From NCBI GenBank assembly GCA_051001455.1, contig JBPCNH010000039.1, positions 44,117 to 108,116 of the forward strand: a DNA stretch of 64,000 nucleotides, read 5' to 3'. Shown piece by piece: positions 33,011-41,499 of the stretch. The notes under the pieces are model-generated. The model was not told where the DNA came from. It saw only the letters and a program-made list of their open reading frames with translations, and did not search any database. Each line of letters opens with the position of its first letter. Position 1 is the stretch's first letter. A program made the position numbers and the translations under genes. Origin of the DNA: JBPCNH01 sp051001455 (GTDB taxonomy: Bacteria > Actinomycetota > CADDZG01 > WHSQ01).

Positions 33011-33258
33011 AGAGACCTCAAGGATCTCGGATGCAGGTACCGCCGTCGGACGGACTCTGCCCGAATTGCCGAGCCAATGACTGGCAGCTGATCGAGGAAG
33101 TTCAGCAATGGCATCACGGCCGCTACATCACGGGCAAGGGGTTCGTCTTTGAAGGCAACCACGAGTGGGACCAGGTGGGCGAGGAGGGCCATCCCGTGTT
33201 TCTCGAATGCCGTTCATGCTTTGTGGGCTATGAGGTTCCGTCATTTCAATGGGCCTGA
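33007..33258 (+). CDS. small zinc-ribbon protein coupled to hsdM
   Basis: 83 residues; its ATG overlaps the hsdM stop (ATGA). Two knuckles, CPNCRANDW and CRSCFVGYE, flank a segment WHHGRYITGKGFVFEGNHEW, suggesting a zinc ribbon with an inserted loop. The translational overlap places it in the restriction operon. I know no standard role for such a protein in type I systems; it could be an accessory or anti-restriction control factor. Confidence 0.65.
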   Translation: MKRPQGSRMQVPPSDGLCPNCRANDWQLIEEVQQWHHGRYITGKGFVFEGNHEWDQVGEEGHPVFLECRSCFVGYEVPSFQWA

Positions 33259-34472
33259 GGTTGCCCTCCCTCTAGATCCTCAATAAGGGGGGCGCACCTT
33301 GAGTAGACCTTCGCTCCGCCACTGAGATTGTGTCCAACCCCTTTGAGGTGATGGGCCAGGTGCTTTTCGCACACCACATAGTCCGCGTAGCCAGCAGCGC
33401 ACGAGAGAAAGAGCACGTCGATAAGGTCGTTGACCCCCCACGCGGTCTGAGAGTTGGCTAGTCGACGGTGGACAACCTCACGCATCCTCCCGAGGTATGG
33501 AAGACGCGCGATCGCACCGTCTGCCCGGGTGTCCACCCACTCCTGGAACTTAGATGGCGTTACGGAATGCTTTTCGAGTGCATGTAAGAGGTCGTCTCCC
33601 AAGTCGGAGAGAAACGCGAGAAGTGTGATGCTACGAAGGCGCGACCTGGCCTTTGGGTCTGCAGCAAGGCTTCCGGCCAACGCCTCGTGTGCTGAAGCCC
33701 ATCGAGTGGATTCTGCGATCCCTCCGCGAGGTGTCGATGAGTCTTCCAGAAGGGTCGCGAGGAGAGAGTGAACGCCACTGAGCGCTTGAATCAGAAACAC
33801 AGCTTCTGGCGGGAGGTCGGTGCCGGTAGGTCGATACGGCTCGGCTGACTCCGCGAAGAACGTGCGCGTATCGAGGGTGAACACACGCTCTTCTCTCGCC
33901 GAGTCTGACCCAACGTCGAGATTTCGGATCAGGTCGTCTAGTTCATTACGACGGACTCGGAGTGGATCAGACATGACCCAGCCTCGTGACAACCGAACCA
34001 TCTCACGGGCGAGCTCGACACGCCACTTTCCTCCGAGCTGCTCGATCTCAATGGCATGCCCTGCTGATAGGGGGAGGATCACTCGGCGGTCGATCACCAG
34101 TTCGATCAGCCGCATCGTCGGCTCAAGCTCCGCCTTTGGGACTTTTTCCGGGGAGTGAACCGCCTGGGCGATCTGAACCCAGATGTTCTGGTCTAGGTAG
34201 ACGACGGCTCGGTCGTCAAGTTGCTGGCCGGCGTCGTCGCCATCGAGAGTTTCAATCTCCAAGGAGACCCCAGAGGGGGTGACGAGGGTCAGAAGAGAAT
34301 CAGCAGGATAAAAGACGGCTCGAGAAAAGTCCTTCGCCGCTGGTCCAAGGGATTCGGGCCACTCAGGCTTCTGGAAGCGGAAGACGCGACCATCCGTAGC
34401 GCGAATCTCGATGTACCCAGCCGTGTAGTCCATGGTGGTGGACTCGATATTCGACAGGAAGGTTCTTGCCAC
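33246..34472 (-). CDS. PIN-like nuclease-domain protein
   Basis: 408 residues from the first ATG; an ATG at 34433 gives a shorter form. After an N-terminal beta-rich region, the segment AVVYLDQNIWVQIAQAV has the first PIN acidic residue. Later acids occur in AGHAIEIEQLGG and NDLIDVLFLSCAAGYADYVV followed by CEKHLAHHL, matching the PIN order D...E...D...D. Such proteins often act as toxins or defence nucleases. It converges on the restriction operon with a 13-base overlap and is the last gene in the island. Confidence 0.6.
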   Translation of the reverse strand: MARTFLSNIESTTMDYTAGYIEIRATDGRVFRFQKPEWPESLGPAAKDFSRAVFYPADSLLTLVTPSGVSLEIETLDGDDAGQQLDDRAVVYLDQNIWVQIAQAVHSPEKVPKAELEPTMRLIELVIDRRVILPLSAGHAIEIEQLGGKWRVELAREMVRLSRGWVMSDPLRVRRNELDDLIRNLDVGSDSAREERVFTLDTRTFFAESAEPYRPTGTDLPPEAVFLIQALSGVHSLLATLLEDSSTPRGGIAESTRWASAHEALAGSLAADPKARSRLRSITLLAFLSDLGDDLLHALEKHSVTPSKFQEWVDTRADGAIARLPYLGRMREVVHRRLANSQTAWGVNDLIDVLFLSCAAGYADYVVCEKHLAHHLKGVGHNLSGGAKVYSRCAPLIEDLEGGQPQAH

Positions 34473-34533
34473 CCACTAAGTGTGGCAGCGAGCTGCGGCA
34501 CGACGATGGTGTTTTGCAACTGTGGCGAGATCG

Positions 34534-34552
34534 TCCCGCAGAAATCCCGCAG
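34534..34552 (+). repeat. direct repeat near the right island end (copy 2 of 2)
   Basis: Identical to 21532-21550; two tandem TCCCGCAG units about 107 bases inside the right attachment site. Candidate integrase arm site. Confidence 0.5.
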
Positions 34553-34658
34553 ACGGCTGAGAAACGGCGCGCGACGGCGTCAAAGGATGCGAACGGAAAT
34601 GCCCTCTGACCTGCACATTCATGTTCTGGCGTGGATCCCAATGGACCGGGCTTGCGAA

Positions 34659-34703
34659 TTGCCAAGGTGAGGGTCGCCAGTTCGAATCTGGTCGCCCGCT
34701 CCA
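34659..34703 (+). repeat. island attachment site attR (tRNA-Gly 3' fragment)
   Basis: 45 bases identical to the 3' part of tRNA-Gly at 21413-21457, including CCA. The preceding bases do not fold into the missing 5' half, so this is a remnant, not a gene. It marks the right end of the island. Confidence 0.88.
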
Positions 34704-34707
34704 GTTA

Positions 34708-34732
34708 GAGGGGTCCCGTTTGGGCCCCCTTT
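34708..34732 (+). terminator. terminator-like hairpin after attR
   Basis: GGGGTCCC and GGGCCCC can pair around a short loop, with CTTT following. It lies where a tRNA terminator would be relative to the attR fragment. Confidence 0.5.
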
Positions 34733-34837
34733 CCGATTGAGCGCCAGCCCCCTTCTAGCGCGCGCTCAGCGTCATAGCGCACGGAGCTCGCTTCGGTCTA
34801 CGCTGCCTGGAGCAGGCACCGAAGGGAGTCGTTGAGG

Positions 34838-37800
34838 ATGTCCGCAGCCGGTGAGATCAGGATCTTCTTGATTGCGGACGTGCGCGGATACACCAAGTTC
34901 ACTCAGGATCGAGGGGACGAGGCGGGTGCCCGACTGGCGGTGCGATTCGCGGAGCTGGTCGCGCAAGGCCTCGAGGCACACGGCGGGTCGGTGATAGAGG
35001 TACGTGGCGATGAGGCGCTCGCCGTGTTCACGTCACCGCGTCAGTCGCTGCGGGCCGCCGTCGAGTTGCAAAGGCGGTTCGTGGAAGAGACGGCCTCAGA
35101 TCCGTCTCTTCCCTTCCGGGTCGGCATCGGAATCGACGCGGGTGAGGCCGTCCGGGTCGGCAACGGTTACCGGGGGGCCCCTCTCAATGTTGCATCCAGA
35201 CTCTGCTCTCTTGCTGCCCCCGGAGAGGTGCTGGCGAGCAAAGAAGTGGTGCACCTGGCGCGGCGCGTGGACGGGCTGCGATTTCACGAGCAGGGCCCAA
35301 CTCAGATCAAGGGGATCCAACAGCCGGTCACGATCGTCAAGATCATGGCCGAGAGCGCCAACCCCTATAAGGGTCTGCGAGCGTTTGACGAGGCGGACGC
35401 GCCTGACTTCTTCGGTCGCGAGGCATTGATCGATCAGCTCGTCGCCCGGCTGTCCGAGAAGGTGCCGACGTCGCGCTTCCTGGCGGTCGTCGGACCGAGC
35501 GGAAGCGGCAAGTCTTCGGTCGCGCGCGCGGGTCTCATCCCCGCGATCCGGAGCGGCGCTCTCCCGGGCTGGGCGCGGAGTCTGGTAGCCGTGATGGTCC
35601 CCGGCCAGAAGCCGCTGCTGGAGCTCGCGGCCGCTTTGCGTCGTGCGTCGGACAGCGCGTCTAACCAACTGGACGACGCTGCGATCGAATCGAAGGACCT
35701 GGAGTCCATGGTCGAGAGCGCGTTGTCGCCCCGCTGCCAATTGGTGCTTGTCATCGACCAGTTCGAAGAGCTGTTCACACTGGTCGAGGACGAGGACATC
35801 AGGGCAGCGTTCCTCGAGGACCTCGTCAGCGCCGTCCTGGAACCGAAGAGCCGTCTTCGCGTGATCGTGACCTTACGGGCCGACTTCTACGACCGCCCCT
35901 TGCTCTACCGGGACTTCGCGGACCTCGTCGGCGACCGCACTCAGATCGTGACCCCTTTATCGCCGCAGGAGCTGGAGCGTGCCGTGGCGGGCCCGGCAGA
36001 GCGGGCAGGCGTGACGCTGGAGCCGGGATTGGTCTCGGAGATCGTCGCCGACGTAAGCAAGGAGCCCGGTGCCCTTCCTCTGCTGCAATACGCCCTGACT
36101 GAGTTGTTCGAACGCCGCCACGGCAACACCATGACCCTCGAGGAGTACCGCAACATCGGCGGAGTATCCGGTGCGTTGGTCCGCAGGGCGGAATCCCTTT
36201 ATGAAGAGCTCGAGCCCGACGAGCGCGACGCCGCCCGGCAGCTCTTCCTACGCTTGGCCACCTCAGTGAACGAGCTCGACGTGACCCGCCGCCGCGTTGC
36301 CCGCTCGGAGGTCCTATCGGTCCTGGGCGACGCAAAGGCAATGGAAACCGCGCTCGATGCCTTCGGTGCCGGTCGCCTCCTCTCCTTCGACCGAGATCCG
36401 GCGACCGGGACCCCCACGGTGGAGGTTGCGCACGAGGCCCTCCTGGTGGAGTGGTCTCGGTTGCGAGGATGGCTCGAGTCGGCCCGCGAGGACCTGCTGG
36501 CAGAGCGCCGCCTCGCAGCGGCATCACGGGAGTGGGAAGACGCCGGCCGCGACCCGTCTTTCCTGGTGACGGGCTCCCGCCTCGAGCGATTCGAGGGGTG
36601 GCGGGAGAGCTCCGGGCTCGCGCTGACGCCCGAGCAAGGGGAGTTTCTGGATGCCTCCCGAACGGAGTCGTTGCGTGCACGGGACGAGGACGAAGCCCGT
36701 CAGGCAAGAGAGCGGGCGTTGGAGCGACGCAGCCTGCGCCGGGCGCGTGCTTTCGTCGCCGTCCTCGGAGTCGCGGCGTTGGTAGCCGGGGCCTTGACGC
36801 TGTTTGCTTTCATGCAACGGGGCAGAGCCCAGCGTGAGGCTCGCACCGCGGTGGCTCGTGAGCTCGCGGCGGCGTCGGTGGCGAACCTCGAGGTCGATCC
36901 CGAACGAAGCATCCTGCTGGCTGTGGAGGCAGTCGACGCGACCCGCTCCGCGGATGGCTCAGTCCTCCCGGAAGTCGAGGAAGCTCTCCATCGCGCGGTC
37001 GTGGCATCCAGGATCGAGTTATCGGTGCCCGGTGTGGGGGGAGCACTGGACTGGAGTCCCCGTGGTGTCTTCGTTACGGAGGGGCCGGAAGAGAGTGGCG
37101 TGATCGACATCCGCAACGCCTCCACAGGTAAGCGTGTCCGGTCGTTCAAGGGACACAACATCGACGTCAACAACGTCGCATTCGGGCCAACCGGCTCGAC
37201 GCTTGCCACAGTTGGAGACGACGGCAAGTTGAAGCTGTGGGACCCCAAGACCGGGCGATCGCTATCGACTTGGTCGGGCAAGGGCAGCGTGTGGGGGCCC
37301 TCGTTCAGCGCCACGGGCTCCCTACTGGCCGCGGCCTGGAGTGACGAGGGGATCGTGCGCGTCGTGGATCCCAAGCGCGGGGAAGTCATCACCACCATCC
37401 ACATGACAGGTGCGTTCGATACCGCCTTTTCTGCCGATGGGGCGCGTCTCGCAGTGACCTCCCGGGACCTGCTCGAGGTGGCGGTGTTCGACCTCGAGAC
37501 GGGCCGGCGAGCGTTCGATCTGCGCGGTGACCGACTGCCTGTGGACGCCGTGGCTTGGAGTCCCGACGGGCGTTTTATCGCCACGGCCGGTAACGGAATG
37601 ATCGCTCGCGTGTGGGAAGCCGCAACGGGTCGTCCGCTCTTCACGCTATCGGCGCACACCGGGCCAGTGTTCACGGTCGACTGGAGCCCCGACTCGAGCC
37701 GGCTGGTCACCGGGGGCCTCGACGGCGTCGCCATCGTGTGGGACGTCACCGAGAGGGACGCCCGGGAGCTCGTCAGGCTGTCGGCCCAAGGGATCCACAG

Positions 37801-38929
37801 TGGCGCGTTGGCTGCGTTTTCGCCTGCGGGTGATCGCGTGATGACAGGCGCTTATGACATCTCCGGGACGACGATCTGGGACATCGGGGTACCCGGTGAC
37901 GCCGAATGGGCGAACTTCCCGGTCCCGGACTTGTTGCCGGCGAACGTGGAGTTCTCGGGTGATGGCCGGCGTCTGGTAACGACCGCAGCAACGGATTCGG
38001 TGTCGATCTGGCAGCTGGCGACCCGCCGGAAGGTGCGATCGGTGCCACGCCGCGGCGCGGCCCCCAGCGCGAGTGACTTCGAGCGATTCGACCTCAGCGC
38101 GGATGGCAGGTTGATCGCGACCGCGGGGATCGACGGGAGGACACGAGTGTGGGAGACCTCCACGGGGAAGCAACGGTTCACCGTCGGACACGAGGCTGGC
38201 GGGACGGGTTTCCGGCGAAGAGCGGTAGGGATCAGACCGTCGGTGGCCTGGAGCGCCGACGCTAGCTACCTCGTTTCATCAAGTCCCGGAGGAACCATAA
38301 AGGTTGTCGATAGCACCGGCCGTCCTATACGCGTCTTACGCGAGGTCGACGGTTATCTGCCCTCGGATGCCGACATCAGCGCAGACGGCCGGCTGGTGGT
38401 AACGGTAGCCGCCCCCGCTCGCACCAGGCCGGGTGACCTGGTGAAGGTATGGGAGCGAGGCTCGGGCAAAGTCATCACTACCATAAAGACCGACGCTCAC
38501 GAGGTCGCTTTCGATCCCAGCGGCCTCCGGATCGCGACTGGCGACGAAACTGGACTTGCACAGATCTGGGACGCGGTTACCGGCGAGAATCTGACGAAGC
38601 TCGCCGGTCACGCCGGACCCATCCTGGACATCGCGTTCAGCCCCGATGGGTCGAACGTGGCGACGGCCGGCTTCGACGGAACCGTCCGATTGTTCGACCC
38701 GGAGTCGGGGGTGCAACGGCTGTTGTTGCGAGCCCACCGGAGCGGCGTCTTCGGAGTTGACTTCAGCCCTGACGGCACGAAACTAGCCTCGGCCGGGGGC
38801 GACGGTAAGGCCCGGGTGTGGGCGCTGGACCTAGATGATCTCCTCCAGATCGCTGAGGAAGAGTTGACGCGGTCCCTCACCGACGAGGAGTGTCGCCAAT
38901 ACCTCCACGTGGACCGCTGCCCGGGATAG
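34838..38929 (+). CDS. class III nucleotide cyclase - STAND NTPase - WD40 fusion protein
   Basis: 1363 residues; the ATG at 34838 follows GAAGGGAG. Residues 5-165 form a class III adenylate/guanylate cyclase domain (IADVRGYTKFT and EVRGDEALAVF carry the two metal aspartates). A STAND-type NTPase follows, with Walker A GPSGSGKSSV near residue 219 and the acidic LVLVIDQFEELFTL. A membrane segment (FVAVLGVAALVAGALTLFAF) lies near residue 633, and a C-terminal WD40 propeller has repeats such as LKLWDPKTG and IAFSPDGSNVATAG. A multi-domain signal transducer; the stimulus and nucleotide made are unknown. Confidence 0.88.
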   Translation: MSAAGEIRIFLIADVRGYTKFTQDRGDEAGARLAVRFAELVAQGLEAHGGSVIEVRGDEALAVFTSPRQSLRAAVELQRRFVEETASDPSLPFRVGIGIDAGEAVRVGNGYRGAPLNVASRLCSLAAPGEVLASKEVVHLARRVDGLRFHEQGPTQIKGIQQPVTIVKIMAESANPYKGLRAFDEADAPDFFGREALIDQLVARLSEKVPTSRFLAVVGPSGSGKSSVARAGLIPAIRSGALPGWARSLVAVMVPGQKPLLELAAALRRASDSASNQLDDAAIESKDLESMVESALSPRCQLVLVIDQFEELFTLVEDEDIRAAFLEDLVSAVLEPKSRLRVIVTLRADFYDRPLLYRDFADLVGDRTQIVTPLSPQELERAVAGPAERAGVTLEPGLVSEIVADVSKEPGALPLLQYALTELFERRHGNTMTLEEYRNIGGVSGALVRRAESLYEELEPDERDAARQLFLRLATSVNELDVTRRRVARSEVLSVLGDAKAMETALDAFGAGRLLSFDRDPATGTPTVEVAHEALLVEWSRLRGWLESAREDLLAERRLAAASREWEDAGRDPSFLVTGSRLERFEGWRESSGLALTPEQGEFLDASRTESLRARDEDEARQARERALERRSLRRARAFVAVLGVAALVAGALTLFAFMQRGRAQREARTAVARELAAASVANLEVDPERSILLAVEAVDATRSADGSVLPEVEEALHRAVVASRIELSVPGVGGALDWSPRGVFVTEGPEESGVIDIRNASTGKRVRSFKGHNIDVNNVAFGPTGSTLATVGDDGKLKLWDPKTGRSLSTWSGKGSVWGPSFSATGSLLAAAWSDEGIVRVVDPKRGEVITTIHMTGAFDTAFSADGARLAVTSRDLLEVAVFDLETGRRAFDLRGDRLPVDAVAWSPDGRFIATAGNGMIARVWEAATGRPLFTLSAHTGPVFTVDWSPDSSRLVTGGLDGVAIVWDVTERDARELVRLSAQGIHSGALAAFSPAGDRVMTGAYDISGTTIWDIGVPGDAEWANFPVPDLLPANVEFSGDGRRLVTTAATDSVSIWQLATRRKVRSVPRRGAAPSASDFERFDLSADGRLIATAGIDGRTRVWETSTGKQRFTVGHEAGGTGFRRRAVGIRPSVAWSADASYLVSSSPGGTIKVVDSTGRPIRVLREVDGYLPSDADISADGRLVVTVAAPARTRPGDLVKVWERGSGKVITTIKTDAHEVAFDPSGLRIATGDETGLAQIWDAVTGENLTKLAGHAGPILDIAFSPDGSNVATAGFDGTVRLFDPESGVQRLLLRAHRSGVFGVDFSPDGTKLASAGGDGKARVWALDLDDLLQIAEEELTRSLTDEECRQYLHVDRCPG

Positions 38930-38944
38930 AGGGAGCCACCTCTT

Positions 38945-39148
38945 TTGAACCGCGCCGGGAATCCTGGAGGCTCCAGAGTTTGAGAGGGTGGAGCCATGTC
39001 AACATCCCGGAGGTACCCCAAAGAGGTCCGCGAGCGCTCGGTGCGACTCGTGTTCGAGAACGAGCAGGACTATCCATCGCAGTGGGCCGCGATCACCTCG
39101 ATCGCCGGCAGGACCGGCATGACGCCCGAAACTCACACAATTAGATAG
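38945..39148 (+). pseudogene. IS3-family left end with truncated orfA
   Basis: An IS3-like terminal sequence (TGAACCGCGCCGGGAATCC from 38946) is followed by an ATG at 38996 and 50 codons of the OrfA helix-turn-helix protein: RRYPKEVRERSVRLVFENEQ, then DYPSQWAAITSIAGRTGMTPET. The frame then runs into unrelated sequence and a TAG. No orfB follows, so only the left end remains. Confidence 0.8.
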
Positions 39149-39157
39149 TGGCTAGGG

Positions 39158-39370
39158 CTAGCTCTCATCTCCAGAGGCACGACGTCGGTTCTTGAGTTGA
39201 GCACGGAGCGCGTCATTGACGGCTTTCCGTGTTCTGAACTCGCCGGCTACGTCGGGATCGAGAACGACAACGTTGGAGCCTTCGGCGAAACGAGCCGCAT
39301 ACTTGCCTCTTACGCCATCGCTGAAGTCATATTCCTCGCGGATGTCGGAGTCTTGATCGTCAGCCTTCAT
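39158..39370 (-). CDS. putative antitoxin partner of BrnT
   Basis: 70 residues from the ATG at 39370, overlapping the end of the brnT-like gene. The sequence REEYDFSDGVRGKYAARFAE, then GSNVVVLDPDVAGEF, is a small protein type often found beside BrnT-like toxins; it is not the classical BrnA fold. It remains open although the toxin gene is broken. Confidence 0.6.
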   Translation of the reverse strand: MKADDQDSDIREEYDFSDGVRGKYAARFAEGSNVVVLDPDVAGEFRTRKAVNDALRAQLKNRRRASGDES

Positions 39371-39630
39371 AGGATCGCCCCTCATTCCTGGTAGCGATTC
39401 TAGCGCTGATGATCCGGATCTTCTCGCCACGGTAGGTGTGAATCACGACCACGACGCTTGCCTGCGAGCGTTTGCCCCAGCAGAATGAACCGGTCCTCGT
39501 CGTCGGAATGGTCGGGATCGGCAATAGTGAGCGATAGAGGATCGCCGAAGGCAGTGGCAGCTTCATCGAATGGGACGTCGTGCTTCTCAAGTTTGGAGGC
39601 GGCCTTCTTGGGATCCCACTCGAACTCCAT
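39360..39630 (-). pseudogene. BrnT-family toxin, frameshifted
   Basis: The first part reads MEFEWDPKKAASKLEKHDVP, then FDEAATAFGDPLSLTIADPD and RFILLGQTLAG in one frame. The expected second part, SVVVVIHTYRGEKIRIISAR followed by IATRNEGRSYEG, continues in another frame. The shift lies near 39455-39465 (GCAGGCAAGC). BrnT is a RelE-like RNase toxin. The single indel should inactivate it unless it is a sequencing error. Confidence 0.75.
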
Positions 39631-39702
39631 CGATCTAGCGTAGCGGGGGCCGACTTCGACCAAAGGCAGACAGCCTTGTTGTCCGGGCCATAGTCGGGCC
39701 AT

Positions 39703-39990
39703 GAGCGACGCTCAATAGCGCGCAGACATGCTGGGCTTTCTAGCGGTGATAGGTCTGGACCGATAGCCGAGGGACTGATGAGGCCGGTCTTTCACTCGAC
39801 TTACGAGTCTTCTCCCAAATTCGGACCTCTTGGGGGACTCTCAATCCTCAAGGAACATTCATGAACTCTTGGGCACGGCGCGGAATTGTTATGAAACACC
39901 CTGTATTACGAGACGCAGCGCCTTTTCTTTGGGCACTCTCACAGGCCCGGTCCCGTTGGTTTCATGTGGGTCATTGAGGGCGCCGCGTTC
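39703..39990. other. intergenic with one copy of a 30-bp repeat
   Basis: No gene is supported. CCTCAAGGAACATTC-N3-AACTCTTGGGCA at 39846-39875 recurs with 4 mismatches at 43832-43861. Confidence 0.45.
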
Positions 39991-40899
39991 TTACACGATA
40001 CGGGCGGCGAGCATGCAGAGGTCGTCGGTCAGTGTGCCATACGCGAACTCGGCAACTCGGGCGCGAAGGACAGCGATGGCCTCTTTCGGTGAGGGGTCAT
40101 GGAGTCCGCGAAGAACCGAACTCACTCCCTCGAGCCCGAAGAACATTCCATCGTGGCGCGCCTCGGTCAGCCCGTCGGTGAAGAGCAGTACGCCCGTGGG
40201 GCCTTCGGACTGAAGCGATCCCTCGACATAAGAAGGGTCCTCTTCGATCCCAAGCGGTATTCCCTGGCTCGGTGCGAGGAGCTCCCGGCCGTCATGGATC
40301 GACACGGCAGGGGGGTGTCCCGCATAGGCCCAGCGCAAGAGCTGCTCGCTCGGGAGATACGTTATGCACGCGGCCGTAACGAACTCGCTGCTGGTGCCGG
40401 CTCGCTCAACCAGTGCGGTGTTTGCCCAGCTCAACAGCTGGCAGGGATCATCGGAGAAGGGACCGGTAGCAGCGAACGTCGTGCGGACGAACGCCGCGCG
40501 CCGCCCGGCCCCCAAGCCCTGCCCGACGACATCGCCGATGACCAGCAGGGTGGAATCCTGGGGCCCTTCGGCAACCAGGTAGAAGTCGCCGCTGACCTGG
40601 TCGGCGGCAGGCAGGAACGCTGCAGCGAGTTCCAAGCCGGGTCGTTTCGGTAATTCGGGAGGAGTGAGTGCATCCCTGATCGCACGAAGGTCGTTCAGCT
40701 CGCGCTCGGCGGTCCCAAGGCGCCGACGTAGCACCGCCAACTGTTCGTCGCGCACGTCAGCTTCTCGACGAAGGCGGGCGATCAGGTTCTCGTGCAGATG
40801 CTCCCGCTCGCTCATGTCCCGGATGTCGCGCTCTCGGACGTCGGCTTCGGAGTGCAACCGACGAAGCTCTGCGTCCCGATCGTCAGCTTCGTTGCTCAT
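39991..40899 (-). CDS. PP2C-type phosphatase (RsbU/SpoIIE-like)
   Basis: 302 residues. An N-terminal coiled coil (DAELRRLHSEADVRERDIRD) is followed by the SpoIIE/RsbU phosphatase domain: SGDFYLVAEG, VIGDVVGQGLGAGRRAAFVR, YAGHPPAVSIHDG, LLFTDGLTEAR and LTDDLCMLAARI, with the metal aspartates present. Such enzymes dephosphorylate anti-sigma antagonists in partner-switching pathways. No sensor domain or partner gene is next to it. Confidence 0.85.
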   Translation of the reverse strand: MSNEADDRDAELRRLHSEADVRERDIRDMSEREHLHENLIARLRREADVRDEQLAVLRRRLGTAERELNDLRAIRDALTPPELPKRPGLELAAAFLPAADQVSGDFYLVAEGPQDSTLLVIGDVVGQGLGAGRRAAFVRTTFAATGPFSDDPCQLLSWANTALVERAGTSSEFVTAACITYLPSEQLLRWAYAGHPPAVSIHDGRELLAPSQGIPLGIEEDPSYVEGSLQSEGPTGVLLFTDGLTEARHDGMFFGLEGVSSVLRGLHDPSPKEAIAVLRARVAEFAYGTLTDDLCMLAARIV

Positions 40900-41499
40900 C
40901 GTGTTGCCACTGTAGGACGTCGCGGATACCTCGCACGATTAACGAGCTTGTGAGGATTCGTTGGCTTTTGGGTGGATGGGCCGCTCTCCAAGGGGGAAGA
41001 TATGGAACCTACCGACCTGGGTCGTCCTCGTGGCGGTCATCCTCGTCATCGTCATTTCCCGGATGGTATAGGACGCGTTACCGATAGCATCGTCGAGCCC
41101 ACCTGAGCTCCTCCTTGCCAACACGCTTGCCCAAGAGGGTAGCGGTTTTCCACGAGCCAAACCTCAGTCGTCTTCGTCCACTTTCCGCTTGAGCGCGAAG
41201 ACGTACCACAGACCAAAGAGAATCAGGCTGATCGAGTGGGATTGCGTCAGACCATATGACCAGACCAGATTCGAACTGGTGCCCGCTCCAGAAAAGGCCC
41301 TGGTAGCAGGGGTATTTTCCTTTTCGAAGAGATGTTCGAGCGGGCCGCCTCAGATCAGAGCCCCCGCAGAACCCCCCCCCTTCTAGTGGGGCTTCACATG
41401 TGCAACGTCAGAATCGCGCGTTTCCAGAACTATCACCGACAAGGTGCTAGGTGGCGTCACTTCAGTGACGAAGAACGGTTCACGAGTGTGTCCCGATGC
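40900..41499. other. gene-free stretch holding a tRNA-Gly remnant
   Basis: No convincing gene in 600 bases. The only structure recognised is the decayed tRNA 3' end plus terminator at 41264-41317. Confidence 0.5.
41264..41317 (+). repeat. decayed tRNA-Gly 3' end plus terminator
   Basis: ACCAG-ATTCGAA-CTGGT followed by GCCCGCTCCA resembles the T-arm, acceptor strand and CCA of the tRNA-Gly at 21383. The following AAAGGCCCTGGTAGCAGGGG plus TATTTTCC is a mutated version of that gene's terminator. It looks like an old attachment-site remnant. Confidence 0.6.

Noticed and set aside
34659..34703. A second tRNA-Gly gene
   Set aside because: Only the 3' 45 bases match; the upstream sequence cannot form the acceptor, D-arm or anticodon 5' strand. 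It is an attachment-site copy.
36700..37749. Long reverse-strand open frame (about 349 codons) inside the cyclase-STAND-WD40 gene
   Set aside because: It mirrors the coding strand of a clearly real gene and has a low-complexity Ser/Thr/Arg composition with no domain.
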